Part shown: piece after piece, positions 34,400-44,323 of the stretch
Position numbering within the stretch: the stretch's first letter is position 1
Layout: every line of letters begins with the position of its first letter
Assembly (NCBI RefSeq): GCF_000953825.1
Contig: NZ_BBUL01000084.1
Coordinates: 47,128-111,127, forward strand
Source of the DNA: Cellvibrio sp. OA-2007
GTDB lineage: Bacteria; Pseudomonadota; Gammaproteobacteria; Pseudomonadales; Cellvibrionaceae
Length of the DNA: 64,000 bases
Direction: 5' to 3'
Program-made: the position numbers and the translations under genes
Notes under the pieces: model-generated
Database searches by the model: none
What the model saw: only the letters and a program-made list of their open reading frames with translations
Told to the model about the DNA's origin: nothing

Positions 34400-35461
34400 A
34401 TGCATTTGCGTCAAGCGGGTTTATCGCTGATTGAATTAATGATTGCGATCACTCTAGGGTTGATATTGATGGCCGGAGTGGTGCAAGTTTTTTTGTCCAG
34501 TAAAACAGTATTTAGCACTCAGCAAGCCATGTCTCGAATTCAGGAAACTGGGCGGTTGGCCGTTGATTTTATGGCGCGCGACATTCGTATGGCGGCTTAC
34601 TACGGGTGTTATCGCCCCAAATTTGATGAACCAGGTGCTGAGTTGCAGGACGGCAACATTGTGATCAAAGACTTGCACGGAAATTTTGCCGAGGGAGTGA
34701 GAGGCTATAAAAGTATTGATTCTTTACCTGGCAAGGCGGCCGACTTGGGCGCATCAATTACTCCCTTGAAGGACAAAACCGCCAACGTGCTGGTACTACA
34801 TACCGCCAATGGCAGTGGGTTGCCATTATCCAAAGCGAATGACTCGAAAGGCATATATGCCTATAGCCCAGACGCAATAGATTCAAAGGGTTGTGTTGCA
34901 GGTATATGTAAGGATTCTGCAGCTGTGGTGAGTGATTGTTTCAAGGCGCGGGTATTTAAGCTTGTTGCTGCTCCGTCACTGGTCGGTACTGATATTTACT
35001 TCAAGCATGATAAGGGGTGGGGGGGCGGTATTGTTCCAACAGAAAATTTTACCACTGGCGAAGTGTTGGCGATGAATACTGTAGTGTACTTTTTGGCAGA
35101 AGGGCCTACAGGCACTCCTAGCTTGTGGCAAAAAACGAATGCCGAAACCGCGCTGGAATTGTTGGAGGGCGTTGAGCATATGCGTGTGACATATCACGTT
35201 GTACGCGATGCGAATGGGGATGGGGTTAACGATAACGATGAGTATCGTTTGGCTGATGCTCTGAATAATACGGAGTGGCCCTTTGTTCAGTCGGTTCGCA
35301 TTGAGCTTGTGGTAAGAAGTGCGGATAACAATGTCGTAGAAAAATCGCAACCTTATACATTTGCGGGCGCTACAGTAACGCCAGATAAGGATGATCGATA
35401 TTTGCGTCAGGTATTCAGCTCTACTATCGGTATCCGCAGTCGCGCTACTAATATTCAATAG
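34400..35461 (+). CDS. pilW: Type IV pilus minor pilin PilW
   Basis: 353 residues from ATG 34400 with TGAGGG 8 nt upstream (GTG 34385 is the alternative). Prepilin signal MHLRQAG/LSLIELMIAITL, then VVQVFLSSKTVFSTQQAMSR and ETGRLAVDFMARDIRMAAYYG, diagnostic of PilW. A DANGDGVNDNDEYR stretch near residue 270 looks like a calcium-binding acidic loop. Large minor pilin that bridges PilV/PilX and PilY1. Confidence 0.92.
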   Translation: MHLRQAGLSLIELMIAITLGLILMAGVVQVFLSSKTVFSTQQAMSRIQETGRLAVDFMARDIRMAAYYGCYRPKFDEPGAELQDGNIVIKDLHGNFAEGVRGYKSIDSLPGKAADLGASITPLKDKTANVLVLHTANGSGLPLSKANDSKGIYAYSPDAIDSKGCVAGICKDSAAVVSDCFKARVFKLVAAPSLVGTDIYFKHDKGWGGGIVPTENFTTGEVLAMNTVVYFLAEGPTGTPSLWQKTNAETALELLEGVEHMRVTYHVVRDANGDGVNDNDEYRLADALNNTEWPFVQSVRIELVVRSADNNVVEKSQPYTFAGATVTPDKDDRYLRQVFSSTIGIRSRATNIQ

Positions 35462-35471
35462 GTTGGACAGA

Positions 35472-36056
35472 ATGAACAGTATTCATCTTCTTTATCGAGC
35501 TCAAATGCCCCAGCCCTCTATGCAGAGGGGCGTGGTGTTACTAGTGGGGTTGATCATGGTGTTGTTAATCACCATCGTCAGTCTTGCGGCAATTCGTGGT
35601 ACGGGGTTACAGGAAAACATGGCGGGTAATATGCGTGATCGTAATATCGCATTTCAGGCCGCGGAGTCTGCTTTGCGTGAAGGGGAGTGGATTTTATCGC
35701 CAAGTAACAAAGATGCGTTGCCTTCTTTTAGTTGTTTGGACGGTAAAGGTGCCTGTCTGGACATGAGCGCCATCCCCAAAAATTCGGTGACTTATCTAAC
35801 CAAGGAAAAATGGAAAAAAATTGCCAAGCAAAGTGGTTTGGATATTAAAGAAGTTGCCGACAAGCCTAGTTTTTTATTAGAAGAGTTGGAAGTAGATATG
35901 GGGGCTAGTGCCGCTGCTGAAGGCAGTGCGATTGATGTCGGCGGCATGATGACTACCGGTGATGCGACTCCATATCGTGCGACTGCGCGAGGTTTTGGAT
36001 TAAGCCCCGATGCAGAAGCCGTAGTGCAATCAGCCTATAAACGTCGTTTTAAGTAG
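35472..36056 (+). CDS. pilX: Type IV pilus minor pilin PilX
   Basis: 194 residues from ATG 35472; upstream in-frame codons lie inside pilW. The N-terminus has MQRGVVLLVGLIMVLLITIV, with no classical Glu5 in the signal, as is usual for PilX (non-cleaved or atypical), then GTGLQENMAGNMRDRNIAFQ and AAESALREGEW, the PilX N-domain. Co-operates with PilW and PilY1. Confidence 0.88.
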   Translation: MNSIHLLYRAQMPQPSMQRGVVLLVGLIMVLLITIVSLAAIRGTGLQENMAGNMRDRNIAFQAAESALREGEWILSPSNKDALPSFSCLDGKGACLDMSAIPKNSVTYLTKEKWKKIAKQSGLDIKEVADKPSFLLEELEVDMGASAAAEGSAIDVGGMMTTGDATPYRATARGFGLSPDAEAVVQSAYKRRFK

Positions 36057-36069
36057 CGGAGAGTTAACT

Positions 36070-39000
36070 ATGTTCATTCAACAGTGTTTTGCCAAGGTTT
36101 CTGCTATCGCTGGGCGTCTCCCGTTGCGTCAAATAAATATAGGTGCGATCTCCGCATTTTTTAGTGTTGCAATTAGTCATGCTGCGGTTGCTGCGGCGCC
36201 TTCACAAGATCCATTATTTCTTTCGAACCCTGTTGTGCCGATCATGATGCTCAATATGTCGAAAGACCATCAGCTCCATTACAAGGTCTACGATGATTAC
36301 TCTGATCTTGATCTTGAGAAAAACGATGGCGTCGAAACAACCTATAAACATACTTATGATTATTATGGTTATTTCGATAGCGGTAAATGTTACCAATATA
36401 AAGACAATAGGTTTGAACCTACGGGTGCGGTGAATTCTACATCTAAATACTGTAGTGGAGAGTGGAGTGGTAATTTTCTCAACTGGGCCACAATGACTCG
36501 TATAGATACGATTAGAAAAATTTTATACGGTGGTTTTCGTTCAACGGATACAGATTCCGAGACTGTGTTGGAGCGTGCATTTTTGCCACACGATGCACAC
36601 TCGTTTGCAAAATATTACAACGGGTCAGCTACCGAAATGGCTGGCGTTACGCCATTCAGTGCGGATGAAGTAAAAGGCACGTGGGAAAAAGATGCTGCAG
36701 GCAAAGACATCTTCAGCCCGGGCTTTACTATCTGCAATACAACCGCGGGCACAGGGTTGTCTCAAAACGTGACTAATCCCCCCCTGATGCGTTTAGCAAA
36801 GGGGAACCACATGTTTTGGGCTAGTAATGAGCGTTGGCAGTGCCGGTGGCGTTCCGACATCTCTCAAACCGACAGAGGGGTGAATGGCAATAGCTTTGCG
36901 GTCACCGAAGTGTATGCATATCGCGACAGTCCATTGGATAAAAATAAACTATCCAAGACTGGCGTCGCCAGTGAACTAAACGTGAGAGTTAAGGTGTGTG
37001 TGGCGGGGCTGGAGGAGTCCAACTGTTATAAGTACCCTACTAGTACACATAAGAAACCTCAGGGTTTGTTGCAAGAATTTGGCGAAATTCGCAATGAGGC
37101 GAGTAGTTCAAAAATTAATTTTGGATTGTTGACTGGATCGTACAAAAAAAATAAATCCGGCGGTGTGTTGCGCAAAGCAGTAGGTAACATGATGTCGGAA
37201 GTTAATGCGACCACTGACGGCACATTTAAAAAAGACGGTAGCGGTGTTCCGGTAGATGGGATTGTTAAAACCCTAAACCTGCTTAGACCCTACGGCTACT
37301 CCTACAGCGGTAATGGTGAAGATGGTAGTTATAACACTGGCGATAGCTGTTCCTGGGGTAAGAGTTCATTTTCAGATGACACCTGCACCAACTGGGGTAA
37401 CCCCCAAGCTGAAATTTATCTTGAATCTTTGCGCTACTTGGCTGGGAAATCGGTAAACACAAATTTCTCTGTGACAGGGAGCGATAAGATTACAGGACTT
37501 AATAGTGCTGCATGGGGTAGTGCACCAGTCAATAAAGACAACTATTGCGCGCCGCTGAATGTATTGCAATTTAACGCTTCCACAACTTCCTACGACGGCG
37601 ACAATCTTGCAACTGCAGCAGATATTACCGGAGGGACAGCTGAAGCAGTTTTGAATGAATGGACGAATAAAATTGCCAGTTCTACGCATGAAAATTTAAC
37701 AGGAAAGTATTTTGTTGGCCTTACCGGTGCTGCGCTCGAGGCAAATGCTGGGTTGTGTACTGGCAAAACGCTGACCTCACTCTCTGCAGTGCGTGGTACT
37801 TGCCCTGATGCACCTAGATTGGAGGGGAGTTATGGGATTGCAGGTTTGGCCTACTACGCTCGCACCAATGATTTGCTGCCCGGCACAAGTGTACCTAATG
37901 CTCAAACAGTTCGTACCTATGGCGTGGCGCTGTCTCCCGCGCTACCAAAAGTAGAAGTAAAAACCCCTAATGGGGAAAAGTCAGTCAGTATTCTTCCTGC
38001 TTGTAAGAATCTATCTATCGGGGGGAACTGTGCAATTGTTGATTTTAAAATATTAAAGCAAACTGAGGTTCCAGGGGTATCCAAATCTGGTCAGCTCTAT
38101 GTTAACTGGGAAGATAGTGAACAGGGCGGCGATTATGATCAGGACATGTGGGGTATTATCAAATATGAAGTCACCAATAGTTCGGTCAAAGTAACTACCG
38201 ATGTGGTGGCGCAATCAACCCCTAATAAAATGGGCTTTGGTTATGTGATTGGGGGAACAGAGTCGCATGATGGCCCGCATTTTCAGAGCGGGATAAACTC
38301 TTTCGATCAATTCGAGTGTACAACCAAGGCCTGTAATACCGCAGATGCAGAAGCTCCGAGTGTAGATTACCCGCTGGGTACGTCTTCAGCTAAGTTTCTA
38401 CAAACTCCTTTGTACTACGCCGCTAAATGGGGTGGCTTTAGTGATGCCTTGGTTGAATCCACTTTGGGCAAAGCGGCCTATGACCCTGAAAAGCGTTTGG
38501 ATTATTACAAAGACGCCAAAGTGATTGACGCGATTAAAGGCAAAACAGCTGCTGAGCTTGGTTCCTATTATTTTGCAACTAACCCTCGTGAATTAGAGGC
38601 GTCTTTGCGCGAAGCGTTTAGAGATGTGGCTAAGGGTATTGGTTCTGCATCTGCAGTTGCCACTAACTCAACACGTTTATCCGAAGGCGCCTATGTGTAT
38701 CAGGCAAAGTTCAACAGTGAAAACTGGACCGGTGAGCTAAATGTATTTGAATTTGATAAGGATGGCCGTATTCCTAGTAAGGCAGCTTTCACCACAAGTG
38801 AAGGCAAGGGCATGCCTACAACTGGTGCCGGAAGAGACGTATATACGTTTAATGGTACTAGTCTGGTGAAATTTGCGTGGGGCAATTTAACAACTGGACC
38901 GCTTGGTCAGCAGACTGCATTTAAGCTAACGGGAGATACTGATGCCAAAGCTGAAAAACGTATTGATTGGTTACTGGGTAATGCTACCTATGAAACTGAA

Positions 39001-40479
39001 ACTGACGGTTTGCGTAAGCGTGGCACCGGAACTGAAAGAGTTATCTTGGGCGATATTGTTAATTCAAGTCCTGCTTATGTAGGCGCGTGGGATTTCCGTT
39101 ATAACCGTTTGCCTGATGGCGGTAGCACCTATCGCGATTATGTTGCACTGAAAAAAGGAAAAACACCGCGTGTATTTGTTGGTTCAAATGATGGTGCAGT
39201 GCATGCATTTCAGGCACCTACGGAAGGAAAGAAAGAGTTTAAGGAGTTGTTCGCCTATGTGCCTGGGTTGGCTATTCCAAGGTTAGCTGCCATTACAGAA
39301 GCAAATTATGGCACTAAAGAGAATCCTCATCGGTTTATAGTGGATGGGCCAATTACAGTAGGCGATGTTTATATTGGTGGTGCGTGGCGCACAATTATCG
39401 TCGGCACTATGGGGGCGGGTGCGCGAGGCGTTTACGCATTGGACGTAACTGATAGCACGCCTAAAGTGCTTTGGGAGTTAAGTGAAAAAGATTACCCCCA
39501 GATGGGTTATGTAATGGGTAAACCGCTAATTGTTCCAATGAAAAATGGCCGCTGGGCAGCCATTTTCGGCAACGGCAGCGGGAGTGGCAGCACCTCTAGA
39601 CTATTTGTTGTAGATATAGAAGATAAGAGCAAAACGAAAGTATTGGATACAGGCGCTGGTACAGGGCTGTCTGCCCCGGCGCTTTTACCTAATGTGATTG
39701 GCCAGGTTGAAGCTGCCTATGCAGGTGACTTAAACGGCAATCTTTGGCGATTTGACTTATCGAGTGATTCGGCAAGCGATTGGAAAGTGAAGTACTTACT
39801 GTTTGCTGCAAAAGATGCCAGTAACAACGCTCAGCCCATTACCGCTGCACCCACTCTGGGGTTAAATGCAGTTAAAGCAAATAAAATTATGGTCTACTTT
39901 GGTACCGGTAAATACTTTGATGTAGGTGATAACTCCAGTTCGACGACACCTCGGCACAGTTATTACGCCATTGCAGACGTGGGAACTGAAGTAAAAAGAA
40001 GCGATCTGTTTGTAAAAGAGTTGCAGACAACATACAAAAGCGCGACGGATGGCAGTGGTACTGATTCGCGCAAAGTGAAACAGGATGTGGCTGACCCAGT
40101 GCAATCGCCGGATTGGAAAACTCAAAATGGCTGGTATCTCGATTTCAATGATACGGCTGGTGAACGTGTTACCACTAAAGCTATATTGTTGCAGGACTAT
40201 TTGATATTCCCAACCTTGATTCCGTCTGGCATAGCTTGTCAATATGGTGGCGGCAGCTGGTTAATGGCTGTCAGAGCTGTAGGAGATAAGGCGGGTATCA
40301 CCCCTATCAAAAATACCTACAATGGCTTTTTGGTTTTGGGCGATTTGGGTTTTGGTCAATTAGGTGAGGCGGGCAAGGGGGCCGTTGTTGGTAGCGGCAC
40401 CGATGCAACTTTACTTAATCTCAAAGCCGAATATGATGCCGCATCCGAAGGTCGGCAGTCTTGGCGCCAGTTGCAATAG
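36070..40479 (+). CDS. pilY1: Type IV pilus tip-associated protein PilY1
   Basis: 1469 residues. The signal peptide ends around residue 42. The N-terminal 900 residues are a variable adhesin-like region beginning PVVPIMMLNMSKDHQLHYKV; no DxSxS metal site of a von Willebrand A domain is seen. The C-terminal PilY1 beta-propeller runs from about 990 (ILGDIVNSSPAYVG, VFVGSNDGAVHAF, MGAGARGVYALDV) to 1460. Its calcium-site motif is AGDLNGNLWRFDL near 1218. The protein caps the pilus, supports extension against PilT and mediates adhesion. It begins 13 nt after pilX and is followed by pilE; no pilY2 is present. Confidence 0.93.
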   Translation: MFIQQCFAKVSAIAGRLPLRQINIGAISAFFSVAISHAAVAAAPSQDPLFLSNPVVPIMMLNMSKDHQLHYKVYDDYSDLDLEKNDGVETTYKHTYDYYGYFDSGKCYQYKDNRFEPTGAVNSTSKYCSGEWSGNFLNWATMTRIDTIRKILYGGFRSTDTDSETVLERAFLPHDAHSFAKYYNGSATEMAGVTPFSADEVKGTWEKDAAGKDIFSPGFTICNTTAGTGLSQNVTNPPLMRLAKGNHMFWASNERWQCRWRSDISQTDRGVNGNSFAVTEVYAYRDSPLDKNKLSKTGVASELNVRVKVCVAGLEESNCYKYPTSTHKKPQGLLQEFGEIRNEASSSKINFGLLTGSYKKNKSGGVLRKAVGNMMSEVNATTDGTFKKDGSGVPVDGIVKTLNLLRPYGYSYSGNGEDGSYNTGDSCSWGKSSFSDDTCTNWGNPQAEIYLESLRYLAGKSVNTNFSVTGSDKITGLNSAAWGSAPVNKDNYCAPLNVLQFNASTTSYDGDNLATAADITGGTAEAVLNEWTNKIASSTHENLTGKYFVGLTGAALEANAGLCTGKTLTSLSAVRGTCPDAPRLEGSYGIAGLAYYARTNDLLPGTSVPNAQTVRTYGVALSPALPKVEVKTPNGEKSVSILPACKNLSIGGNCAIVDFKILKQTEVPGVSKSGQLYVNWEDSEQGGDYDQDMWGIIKYEVTNSSVKVTTDVVAQSTPNKMGFGYVIGGTESHDGPHFQSGINSFDQFECTTKACNTADAEAPSVDYPLGTSSAKFLQTPLYYAAKWGGFSDALVESTLGKAAYDPEKRLDYYKDAKVIDAIKGKTAAELGSYYFATNPRELEASLREAFRDVAKGIGSASAVATNSTRLSEGAYVYQAKFNSENWTGELNVFEFDKDGRIPSKAAFTTSEGKGMPTTGAGRDVYTFNGTSLVKFAWGNLTTGPLGQQTAFKLTGDTDAKAEKRIDWLLGNATYETETDGLRKRGTGTERVILGDIVNSSPAYVGAWDFRYNRLPDGGSTYRDYVALKKGKTPRVFVGSNDGAVHAFQAPTEGKKEFKELFAYVPGLAIPRLAAITEANYGTKENPHRFIVDGPITVGDVYIGGAWRTIIVGTMGAGARGVYALDVTDSTPKVLWELSEKDYPQMGYVMGKPLIVPMKNGRWAAIFGNGSGSGSTSRLFVVDIEDKSKTKVLDTGAGTGLSAPALLPNVIGQVEAAYAGDLNGNLWRFDLSSDSASDWKVKYLLFAAKDASNNAQPITAAPTLGLNAVKANKIMVYFGTGKYFDVGDNSSSTTPRHSYYAIADVGTEVKRSDLFVKELQTTYKSATDGSGTDSRKVKQDVADPVQSPDWKTQNGWYLDFNDTAGERVTTKAILLQDYLIFPTLIPSGIACQYGGGSWLMAVRAVGDKAGITPIKNTYNGFLVLGDLGFGQLGEAGKGAVVGSGTDATLLNLKAEYDAASEGRQSWRQLQ

Positions 40480-40493
40480 CATAGGGTTATAAC

Positions 40494-40913
40494 ATGAAAC
40501 TAATAAAAGGCTTTACTTTGATAGAGGTGATGATAACCGTTGCAATTGTTGGAATTATTGCAGCGATGGCTTATCCCTCCTATATGGAGTCTGTGCGAAA
40601 AAGTAACCGCGCTGAAGCAAAGACAGAGTTATTTGATTTTGCGCAGAGATTGCAGCGCTGTTACACGTCTTTTGCTCGTTTTAACGACAAAGACAATTGC
40701 CCAGCTTATAAAACGCTTGAAGCTGGGACTTATGTAACGCGCGGTTCTGGTTTTTATAAAATCACAATTGCGCATACCAGCGGGTCTGAAACAACAACAT
40801 ACAAACTGACAGCAGAGGCGATTAAATCACCTCAAACTCAAGACACTGCAAATGGCTGCAATAAATTAACGCTGGAGCATACGGGGGTGCAAAAACCGGA
40901 AGTGTGTTGGTAA
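40494..40913 (+). CDS. pilE: Type IV pilin PilE
   Basis: 139 residues. Prepilin signal MKLIKG/FTLIEVMITVAIVGIIAAMAYP, then SNRAEAKTELFDFAQRLQRCYTSF. Disulfide cysteines bound the N- and C-terminal loops (RCYTSF, DNCPAY, NGCNKLTL, PEVCW). Typical minor pilin PilE closing the fimT-pilVWXY1E operon. A strong terminator follows immediately. Confidence 0.92.
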   Translation: MKLIKGFTLIEVMITVAIVGIIAAMAYPSYMESVRKSNRAEAKTELFDFAQRLQRCYTSFARFNDKDNCPAYKTLEAGTYVTRGSGFYKITIAHTSGSETTTYKLTAEAIKSPQTQDTANGCNKLTLEHTGVQKPEVCW

Positions 40914-40926
40914 GCCAGCAATACAT

Positions 40927-40957
40927 AAAAAGCGGCATTTACCTGCCGCTTTTTTAT
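40927..40957. terminator. Terminator between pilE and pilR
   Basis: AAAAAGCGGCA (40927-40937) pairs with TGCCGCTTTTT (40944-40954), T-rich on both strands, between the convergent operons. Confidence 0.9.
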
Positions 40958-40974
40958 TTAATTAGTCGTTTGCT

Positions 40975-42381
40975 TTATTCATCATCCAATCCCAACTTCT
41001 GCAATCTATATCGTAGCGATCTAAAGCTAATCCCCAAATGTTTTGCGGCCAGCGTTTTATTCCACTTGGCTTGCTCCAAAGCGTGACAGAGAATTTCTTT
41101 TTCAACATCTTGTAGGTATTCATCCAGTGAGGAATATTCTGCGCAGCGTGCTGGGTAGTCTAGTTGTACGTTATTGCTGCGTGTCGATGATTTGTTTGTT
41201 GCATAGGTTTTTTCAGAGCCGTTATCGAATGGGTGATCATGCCCCCGCAGTTGTAGATCCTGAGTGTCGATGATATTGCTATCGCAGAGCGTGAACGCAC
41301 GCTCCAGAATATTTTCCAGTTCTCGCACATTGCCGGGGAAGTGATAATTTTCCAATATGCGCAATGCATTTGCTGACAGCGTGGGGGCAGTAAGTCCAAT
41401 ATCGGTTGCGAGTTTATGCAGTAAGTGTTGGGTTAGTTGCGCAATATCTTCGCGCCTTTCACGTAAGGGGGCGACTGAAAGCTGAATAACATTCAGGCGA
41501 TAAAATAAATCCTGCCGGAATCTTCCTTCGCTAACTTCCAACTCTAAATTTTTATGTGTTGCACAGAGAATACGTACGTCGGTGGCAATTTCGTCGGCTG
41601 CTCCGACCGGGCGAACCTGTTTTTCCTGAATCGCACGCAGCAATTTCACCTGCATATCCAACGGTAAATCGGCAACCTCGTCAAAAAATAAGGTGCCACC
41701 TTCCGCTGCTTGAAATAAGCCAATTTTGTCTTGATGAGCTCCGGTAAAGCTGCCTTTTTTGTGGCCAAAAAATTCGCTTTCCATGAGTTCGCGTGGAATT
41801 GCACCACAGTTGACGGCGACAAAGGGTTTGCTTGCACGCGGCCCTAAATCGTGAATTGAGTGAGCAACTAATTCTTTTCCCGAACCTGATTCGCCACTGA
41901 TGTAGACGGGGGCTTGGGAGCGTGCGAGTTTTTCAATGCGGCGAATTAAATCTTGAATGGCTTTTGATTCGCCGATGATGGGCGTTACGCTATTGATTGG
42001 TTTTGGTTTGAGTTCACTGGATTCAATTGCGGTGCTGACCAGTTTGCGTAACGTGGTTAAATCTACGGGTTTGGAGATGAAATCAAATGCTCCGGCTTTC
42101 ATGGATTCAATTGCGGTATCGATGCTGCCATGTGCGGTAATAACCGCTACCGGGAGCTGAGGATACTGCTGTTGAATTAATTCCACCAATTCCAATCCTT
42201 TGCCATCGGGTAAACGCATGTCGGTCAAACACAGATCATAGTGGTTCTGTAGTAGCAATTGTTTTGCGCTGGCAACAGAGTCGGCGCTGTCAGTGTGAAT
42301 TTGCATTCGCCCTAGAGTGATTTCCAGAAGCTCGCGAATGTCTGGTTCATCATCGATAATTAATGCGCGTTTTTGAGTCAT
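40975..42381 (-). CDS. pilR: Sigma-54-dependent response regulator PilR
   Basis: 468 residues. Receiver domain with Asp10/Asp11 and phospho-acceptor Asp54 (LTDMRLPDGKG). The sigma-54 AAA+ domain has GESGSGKELVA (Walker A), GSFTGA (sigma-54 contact) and GTLFFDEVADLPLDMQ. A C-terminal Fis-type helix-turn-helix is NKTLAAKHLGISFRSLRYRL. It activates pilin gene transcription in response to PilS. It lies 30 nt downstream of pilS and convergent with the minor pilin operon. Confidence 0.94.
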   Translation of the reverse strand: MTQKRALIIDDEPDIRELLEITLGRMQIHTDSADSVASAKQLLLQNHYDLCLTDMRLPDGKGLELVELIQQQYPQLPVAVITAHGSIDTAIESMKAGAFDFISKPVDLTTLRKLVSTAIESSELKPKPINSVTPIIGESKAIQDLIRRIEKLARSQAPVYISGESGSGKELVAHSIHDLGPRASKPFVAVNCGAIPRELMESEFFGHKKGSFTGAHQDKIGLFQAAEGGTLFFDEVADLPLDMQVKLLRAIQEKQVRPVGAADEIATDVRILCATHKNLELEVSEGRFRQDLFYRLNVIQLSVAPLRERREDIAQLTQHLLHKLATDIGLTAPTLSANALRILENYHFPGNVRELENILERAFTLCDSNIIDTQDLQLRGHDHPFDNGSEKTYATNKSSTRSNNVQLDYPARCAEYSSLDEYLQDVEKEILCHALEQAKWNKTLAAKHLGISFRSLRYRLQKLGLDDE

Positions 42382-42411
42382 AACTGTTTTTTAAATCCCA
42401 TAAACTTTTTA

Positions 42412-44076
42412 TTAGGAGTTTTTATCCGGATGCGCCAGCTGTAAATGGAAGCAGCTTTCGCCTTGTTCTGTGCGTTTGTAGGAAATAATTGCCTGATTGG
42501 CTTCGCACAATTCTTTGCAGATGTACAGGCCCAATCCTGAACCGGTATTTTCCGTGGTAAAAAAAGGTTCAAATAAATGTTTACGGTTTTCTTCGCTGAT
42601 GCCTGCACCAAAGTCTATCACCCGAATATAGGGTTGTTGTTGGTTGATGTCCAGGCCGATTTCTATGCGTAAATCAGCGCGGCCTGTTTGTGCTATGCCA
42701 TAGCGGATACCATTATCAAAAAGATTGGTTAGCACTTGCTGTAGTTGGCTGGTGTCAAATTTGGCGCACAGGCTGGTGATCATGCTCGTGTCGTCGTAGT
42801 CAAAGTCGCTGTGTGAATCGCCGATGTTTTTTTCTTTTATAAGAATATTGAATTGCGAGCCATTACTTTTGCTGGATTTGTAGTCAGCGACAAATGTATG
42901 AACCCATTGCTGCAAGTTAATCTGGGTTGGCTTGGCCCCGCGTCGGCGCGATAGCTGCAAAATATTTTCGATAATCTGATTAACGCGTTTACTGTGATTG
43001 TTGATGATATCCAGCAGGCGCTGTTCGCTTGCGGATAAGGTATCAGATTCACCCAGCAGTTGGCTTGCATGGCTGATGGCGCCGAGCGGATTGCGTATTT
43101 CATGGGCAATACTGGCGGTTAGTCGCCCTAGTGATGCGAGTTTCAATTGTTGTGCTTGTTGATTGAGTGAGCGCACATCTTCAAGAAATATCAAAATGTC
43201 TGCAGAGGTGCCAGGTTCCAGGTAAGCGAAATTGGCTTTGGCTTCGGTAATAGTGTCGCCGTCGATTTTTAAATAGGGCGAGTGGTCGTTGGCATTGCGC
43301 TGCCAGGATTGATGTTTTTTATACAGCTCGGGGAAATTATCCAAACGTAAGTTTGCCGTGGTGTCCTGTGTTGAGCCGAGCAACTTTAAGGCAGCTTGGT
43401 TGCATAATTCTATTTCAAGATTTTCGTTCAATACTAAAATTCCGGTGCGCATTCTTTCTACAATAATTTGTGCTAATTTTTGCAAACGCGCTGCTTGTGC
43501 TGCTTGTGTTTCGGCCTCTGCGTACGAGAGGCGAATTTTTTTGGTGAGATATTGAAAAAGTATCGCCGTTAGAAAGGCGAGAGCGCTGAGTGTTCCAGAA
43601 GCGAATAGAGATTTGTTGTCTTGCACTAGAATCAAAAAGCGAAAGGCTCCCTCGCCGATCACTACAATGGTGGTGATAGCAGCAAGAAAAAATGAAATTC
43701 GCTCGCGCAGCATAATGCCGCCAGCGGCAATGGCCACGAGTAGCAAATAACCCAAGCCACTGAGTGCGCCGCCACTCGCATGCATTAAGAGACTTATTGC
43801 AATCACATCAATTAGAAGCGAGCTAAATAGTTTGCGCTGGGAGGGCGAGTATTTTAATCGCCACATCACCGCCAGGGTTACAAAGTTGATGGCGGTATAA
43901 GCAGCTGAGGTGTAAAAAAAGAGATCGGGGTTGTCGTTGCCCAATACTTTGGGGGCAAACTCTATTTGGAACATCAGCAGTAATACGCTACCGAGCAGTG
44001 TGCGGTAGTAGGTGTAGATACGCAGCAAATCGTAGGGGTTGTAGCTGTGTTGAAGGTTCAGCAAATTGGATGTCAT
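42412..44076 (-). CDS. pilS: Sensor histidine kinase PilS
   Basis: 554 residues. Six N-terminal transmembrane helices (about residues 25-190), a PAS-like domain (GILVLNENLEIELCNQAALK), an H-box SIAHEIRNPLGAISHAS, and an HATPase region with QVLTNLFDNGIRYG, DFGAGISEENRKHLFEPFFT and GSGLGLYICKEL. PilS senses pilin level in the membrane and phosphorylates PilR. First gene of the pilSR operon, divergent from nadE. Confidence 0.93.
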   Translation of the reverse strand: MTSNLLNLQHSYNPYDLLRIYTYYRTLLGSVLLLMFQIEFAPKVLGNDNPDLFFYTSAAYTAINFVTLAVMWRLKYSPSQRKLFSSLLIDVIAISLLMHASGGALSGLGYLLLVAIAAGGIMLRERISFFLAAITTIVVIGEGAFRFLILVQDNKSLFASGTLSALAFLTAILFQYLTKKIRLSYAEAETQAAQAARLQKLAQIIVERMRTGILVLNENLEIELCNQAALKLLGSTQDTTANLRLDNFPELYKKHQSWQRNANDHSPYLKIDGDTITEAKANFAYLEPGTSADILIFLEDVRSLNQQAQQLKLASLGRLTASIAHEIRNPLGAISHASQLLGESDTLSASEQRLLDIINNHSKRVNQIIENILQLSRRRGAKPTQINLQQWVHTFVADYKSSKSNGSQFNILIKEKNIGDSHSDFDYDDTSMITSLCAKFDTSQLQQVLTNLFDNGIRYGIAQTGRADLRIEIGLDINQQQPYIRVIDFGAGISEENRKHLFEPFFTTENTGSGLGLYICKELCEANQAIISYKRTEQGESCFHLQLAHPDKNS

Positions 44077-44323
44077 GGTGTTGTTCTGTGTCCTTTTCGG
44101 ATAAGCGGATAAATTCTACTTGGCTTTAAAAGGCTGGATCGCGGACAATACACGCCAGTGTTTGAGTCGCCTGAAGCCTATGTTTTTTGTTAGGTGTCTG
44201 GTTGCATAAGTCAATTGTGTTGGTAATTTTGCCAATTTCCCAGTGCTTATACTGCTTTCCGGTGTGTGATTCCAAACGTAATTTTCAGCAATGCTGTTCC
44301 CACTTTACTACCGCCTGAGCTCT

